Assembly (NCBI GenBank): GCA_048498995.1
Contig: JBEHWX010000131.1
Coordinates: 1-14,931, forward strand
From: JBEHWX01 sp048498995
GTDB lineage: Bacteria; Bacteroidota; Ignavibacteria; OLB7
DNA: 14,931 nucleotides
Direction: 5' to 3'
Of this stretch, positions 12,560 through 14,931 are shown piece by piece (position 1 is the first letter of the stretch; each line of letters starts with the position of its first letter). A program made the position numbers and the translations under genes. The notes beneath the pieces are model-generated. The model saw only the letters and a program-made list of their open reading frames with translations. It was not told the DNA's origin and ran no database searches.

Positions 12560-13324
12560 ATGAAGGATACTCCCTCCGCCGATGCGCGGATCGAGACGCA
12601 TGGCGCGCCGGATCTTCTCCGGCGCGCCGCCGCCGAGGGGATCGGCACCATGCTCCTGGTGGCGACCGTGGTCGGCTCCGGCATCATGGCCGAGCGCCTG
12701 GCCGGCGGCAACGTTGCCCTGGCGCTCCTGGCCAACACCATCGCCACCGGCGGTGGCCTCGTGGCGCTGATCCTCGCCTTCGGCGGCATCTCCGGCGCCC
12801 ACTTCAACCCGGCCGTATCGCTGGCGGACATGCTCCGCGGCGGCCTTCCCCGACGCGAGCTGCCGGCCTATGTGGCCGCGCAGATCGTGGGCGGCGCGCT
12901 CGGCAGCGGCCTGGCGAATACGATGTTCGAGCTTCCGTTCTTCTTCCTCTCGGCGCACGAGCGGAGCGGGGGAGCGCGGATGCTCGCCGAGGTGGTCGCC
13001 ACCTTCGGCCTCCTCTCGGTGATCTGGGGCTGCGCCCGCCGACGCTCCGAGGCCACGCCGTTCGCCGTGGCCGCCTACATCGTGGGAGCGTACTGGTTCA
13101 CCGCCTCCACATCCTTCGCCAATCCCGCCGTCACCATCGCGCGGACGCTGAGCGATACGTTCGCCGGCATCCGTCCGGCCGATGCCCCCGGGTTCATCGT
13201 CGCGCAGCTTGCCGGCGCGCTCGCGGCCACGCTCCTCTTCCGCTGGCTCGATCCGGATGCCCCGGCCGATGCCGTGGTGCTGCCGCATCCGACGACACAC
13301 GACACATCCGAGGCACTCCCATGA
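12560..13324 (+). CDS. aqpS: Aquaglyceroporin-like arsenite channel (MIP family)
   Basis: A 254-residue membrane channel of the major intrinsic protein family. It has about six hydrophobic helices and the two half-helix motifs HFNPAVS (NPA at 83-85) and FANPAVTIAR (NPA at 188-190). The arginine that normally follows the second NPA is replaced by V191, which should widen the selectivity filter; AqpS proteins of ars operons carry this change as I recall. It would let As(III), and perhaps methylarsenicals, flow out passively. The ATG at 12560 has GGAG six bases upstream; the in-frame ATG at 12548 lacks an SD and is the alternative. Its stop overlaps the arsC start by 4 nt (ATGA), so the two are translationally coupled. 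The N-terminal ~20 residues and C-terminal ~25 are hydrophilic. Confidence 0.93.
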   Translation: MKDTPSADARIETHGAPDLLRRAAAEGIGTMLLVATVVGSGIMAERLAGGNVALALLANTIATGGGLVALILAFGGISGAHFNPAVSLADMLRGGLPRRELPAYVAAQIVGGALGSGLANTMFELPFFFLSAHERSGGARMLAEVVATFGLLSVIWGCARRRSEATPFAVAAYIVGAYWFTASTSFANPAVTIARTLSDTFAGIRPADAPGFIVAQLAGALAATLLFRWLDPDAPADAVVLPHPTTHDTSEALP

Positions 13325-13746
13325 GCGATCGCAAGCGCGTGCTGATACTCTGCACCGGCAACTCCGCCCGCAGCCAGATGGCCGAGGGACTTCTGCGCGC
13401 CGATGCCGGCGACCGGTTCGAGGTCTTCTCCGCCGGCACCCACCCGAGCCTCGTGCGCCCCGAGGCGATCGAGGCGATGCGGGAGATCGGCGTCGACATC
13501 GGCGGTCACCGCTCGAAATCGGTGGATGAATTTCAGGGGGAGGAGTTCGATGCCGTGATTACCGTTTGCAGCCACGCCGCGGAGAACTGCCCGATCTTCC
13601 CCGGCCGCGCCGAACGGTTCTCCTGGAATTTCGACGACCCCGCCGCCGTGGAGGGCTCCTGGGAGGAGCGCCTGGCCGAGTTCCGTCGCGTGCGCGACGA
13701 GATCCGGGAGGAGCTGCGGCGCTGGGCGGATGAGCGCAGGGGATGA
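13321..13746 (+). CDS. arsC: Thioredoxin-coupled arsenate reductase (LMW-PTP fold)
   Basis: A 141-residue ArsC of the Staphylococcus pI258 class. The P-loop CTGNSARS (C11, R17) holds the nucleophile that attacks arsenate. C83 and C90 (VCSHAAENC) are the two relay cysteines that form the disulfide later reduced by thioredoxin. SAGTHP (37-42) and FDDP (104-107) complete the family pattern. It turns arsenate into arsenite in the cytoplasm. The ATG overlaps the aqpS stop by 4 nt. No arsenite pump follows, so the product presumably leaves through AqpS. All catalytic residues are present, so function is well supported. Confidence 0.95.
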   Translation: MSDRKRVLILCTGNSARSQMAEGLLRADAGDRFEVFSAGTHPSLVRPEAIEAMREIGVDIGGHRSKSVDEFQGEEFDAVITVCSHAAENCPIFPGRAERFSWNFDDPAAVEGSWEERLAEFRRVRDEIREELRRWADERRG

Positions 13747-14105
13747 TGCATCGGATGGCGATGCGAGCAGCGCGTGGATCCGCGGCGGCCTGCAGGGTGG
13801 GCATGCGGGGGCTCAGCCGTCGCTCCTTCAATGCCGTCGGTGTGCGAGTGCCATGCGTCCCTACGCTTCCAATCCATGTCGCCGGTTGCTCTCCACGAAT
13901 GACAGCAATGTCGGGTGTGGGGAGGCCCCCGTGGCCGCCCTCATGTTGGCGGCTCGTGCTCACGCCGTGGGATGAAGCGCGCGCGGATGCTACTTTTGCC
14001 GGCCGGTACGATACATCAGTCGTCATCGTGGCGACGCGGTGGCGCGCCGGTGGCCATGTCGCGCCATGCATCCTACAACGCACGAGACACAACCCAGTCA
14101 ACCCC
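13747..14105. other. 359-bp gap between arsC and its paralogue
   Basis: No gene is convincing here; the frame leading into the downstream gene is Arg/Ala/Pro-rich without an SD. A 6-bp hairpin (GCATCG/CGATGC, 13748-13764) directly follows the arsC stop. A degenerate REP-like copy E lies at 13919-13940 (GGGCGGCC/GGCCTCCC on the minus strand, one mismatch). TACTTTTG (13991-13998) fits the Bacteroidota -7 box TAnnTTTG and may drive the next gene, though no -33 TTG is visible. The last ~38 bases resemble those before arsC (about 27 of 36 aligned positions), so the duplication that made the paralogue included part of the aqpS tail. Confidence 0.6.
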
Positions 14106-14534
14106 ATGAGCGACCGCAAACGCGTGATGTTCGTCTGCTACGGCGACGCCGCCCGCAGCCTGATGGCCGAAAACATCCTCCGGGAATACGCCGGCAACGA
14201 GTTCGAGAGCTTCTCCGGCGGCGTCTACCCATATCGTGTGCCGAGAGAGGTGGCCGAGGTGATGCGTGACTTCGACGTGACGATCACCGACGAGCAGTTG
14301 AAGTGGGCGGAGCAGTATAGCGGAGAAGAGTTCGACTACGTGATCGCCATCGATCGGCGCGCGGCCGCCAACCTTCCCATGTTCCGTGGCCGTGCCGAGC
14401 GGGTCTCCTGGGATCTCGACGACGTCCCCGATGTCAGGGGAAGAAGCGCATCGGAGCGCGTGAACCTCTACCGCTGGCTGCAATCCGAGGTCGCCAGCCG
14501 CGTGCTGAAGTGGCTCCGCGAGCTGCCGCGCTGA
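14106..14534 (+). CDS. ArsC/LMW-PTP-like paralogue lacking the relay cysteines
   Basis: A 142-residue homologue of the arsC at 13321-13746: the same first seven residues (MSDRKRV), FxGGxYP in place of SAGTHP, EEFDYVI, FRGRAERVSWDLDD. The P-loop nucleophile C11 and R17 remain, but the loop reads CYGDAARS (N14 to D, S15 to A). Both thioredoxin-relay cysteines are gone (D83 and L90), and DDP became DDVPD. The frame is intact and well-conserved segments persist, so it looks like a functional but altered protein. Without C83/C90 it should not work as a thioredoxin-coupled reductase. Possible roles are a phosphatase, a partner needing mycothiol- or glutaredoxin-type thiols, or an oxyanion-binding regulator. 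The ATG at 14106 is chosen by alignment with arsC; no strong SD. Confidence 0.85.
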   Translation: MSDRKRVMFVCYGDAARSLMAENILREYAGNEFESFSGGVYPYRVPREVAEVMRDFDVTITDEQLKWAEQYSGEEFDYVIAIDRRAAANLPMFRGRAERVSWDLDDVPDVRGRSASERVNLYRWLQSEVASRVLKWLRELPR

Positions 14535-14583
14535 GACAAGCGATGAACGAGGAACGAGCCGGCGAGAGTGCCGTGGCCTGAGC

Positions 14584-14603
14584 GAGACGCGTGGCCACGT
14601 CTC
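14584..14603 (+). terminator. Inverted repeat after the arsC paralogue, weak terminator candidate
   Basis: GAGAC (14584-14588) with GTCTC (14599-14603) and GTGG/CCAC (14591-14598) form a near-palindrome with a 2-nt bulge, 50 nt past the stop. No T-tract. Between here and 14721 nothing else is recognisable, apart from TGCGGGCGGCCCC at 14661-14673, which recalls the REP-like arm. Confidence 0.3.
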
Positions 14604-14721
14604 CAGCGCGGGGCATGATGCAGGTGCGCGGCTCCTCGGCAACCGACCCCAATTCCGTCGTGCGGGCGGCCCCATTCAGGCGGATCGCGCGACATGCCAT
14701 GCGATCCATATCACGGCGGTG

Positions 14722-14931
14722 TTCCGTATTGGCGAGGGGGCCATATCCCGCCGTTGATTCCGTATTGGCGGGGGGGCAAATCCCGCCGATGGTTCCGTAT
14801 TGGCAGGGGGCAAATCCCGCCGTTGATTCCGTATTGGCGAGGGGGCCACATCCCGCCGATGGTTCCGTATTGGCAGGGGGCCACATCCCGCCGATGGTTC
14901 CGTATTGGCGAGGGGGCCATATCCCGCCGTT
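14722..14931. repeat. ~35-bp tandem repeat, about six copies, running off the window edge
   Basis: Units beginning TTCCGTATTGGC start at 14722, 14758, 14793, 14827, 14863 and 14898 (34-36 bp each). Each continues with a G-run, CMAAT/CCATAT/CCACAT, TCCCGCCG and a variable end (TTGA or ATGG). There are no unique spacers, so this is not a CRISPR array. Unit lengths are not multiples of three, so it is not coding. The sixth copy is cut by the window end. Confidence 0.93.

Noticed and set aside
12338..13300. Long minus-strand ORF opposite arsI/aqpS
   Set aside because: Antisense to two clearly recognised genes, with a composition typical of a GC-rich shadow frame.
12340..13320. N-terminal extension of arsC through the aqpS region
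   Set aside because: The frame is open only because of GC richness; real ArsC starts at 13321, overlapping the aqpS stop by ATGA.
14106..14534. Calling the arsC paralogue a pseudogene
   Set aside because: The frame is complete, the P-loop Cys and Arg are kept, and core motifs remain; loss is confined to the relay cysteines and a few loop residues.
14722..14931. CRISPR array in the ~35-bp repeat
   Set aside because: The units are directly adjacent, without unique spacers, and no cas genes are present.

Overview
The window is GC-rich bacterial DNA. Two secreted proteins end in type IX secretion (T9SS) type C-terminal domains. Two paralogous helical-repeat proteins begin with a 'SLSKSEKRYF' N-terminus that I associate with Bacteroidota/Chlorobi-type genomes. 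Together with the high GC, this suggests a Kapabacteria/Chlorobi-like member of the FCB group. That placement is inference; no rRNA or marker gene is present. Both window ends lie inside short tandem repeats (12-bp units on the left, about 35-bp units on the right), as often happens at contig ends.

Layout. 1-406: perfect 12-bp tandem repeat, a hairpin, and a duplicated REP-like hairpin element. 407-1309: a small GLOD5-like VOC protein (+) converging with a GNAT acetyltransferase (-). 1310-1949: no convincing gene. 1950-5989: two convergent exported proteins with T9SS-type tails, separated by two strong hairpins. 5990-6501: structured non-coding DNA with a large near-perfect hairpin. 6502-9753: tandem paralogous helical-repeat proteins (-) whose first ~86 codons and upstream regions are almost identical at the DNA level while the rest has diverged. 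10055-10810: a MerR-type activator with a TipAS-like domain (-), with a clear MerR promoter (19-bp spacer with dyad). 10861-11511: dense repeats, namely a purine-rich 19-mer array, a double hairpin, and a 253-bp-period array. 11556-14534: an arsenic locus with arsR (-) divergent from arsI, aqpS and arsC (+), followed after 359 nt by a second arsC-like gene. 14535-14931: hairpin and tandem repeat.

The arsenic genes make a coherent system. ArsR would repress a sigma70-like promoter overlapped by a perfect 10-bp inverted repeat. ArsI would cleave trivalent methyl- or aryl-arsenicals to As(III). ArsC would reduce arsenate to As(III). The AqpS channel would let As(III) leave down its gradient, and no ArsB/Acr3 pump is visible in the window. 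The most interesting item is the last gene: an intact arsC paralogue that keeps the P-loop Cys/Arg but has lost both relay cysteines, so it is unlikely to be a conventional thioredoxin-coupled arsenate reductase.

All homology statements rest on motif recognition by eye; no database search was run.
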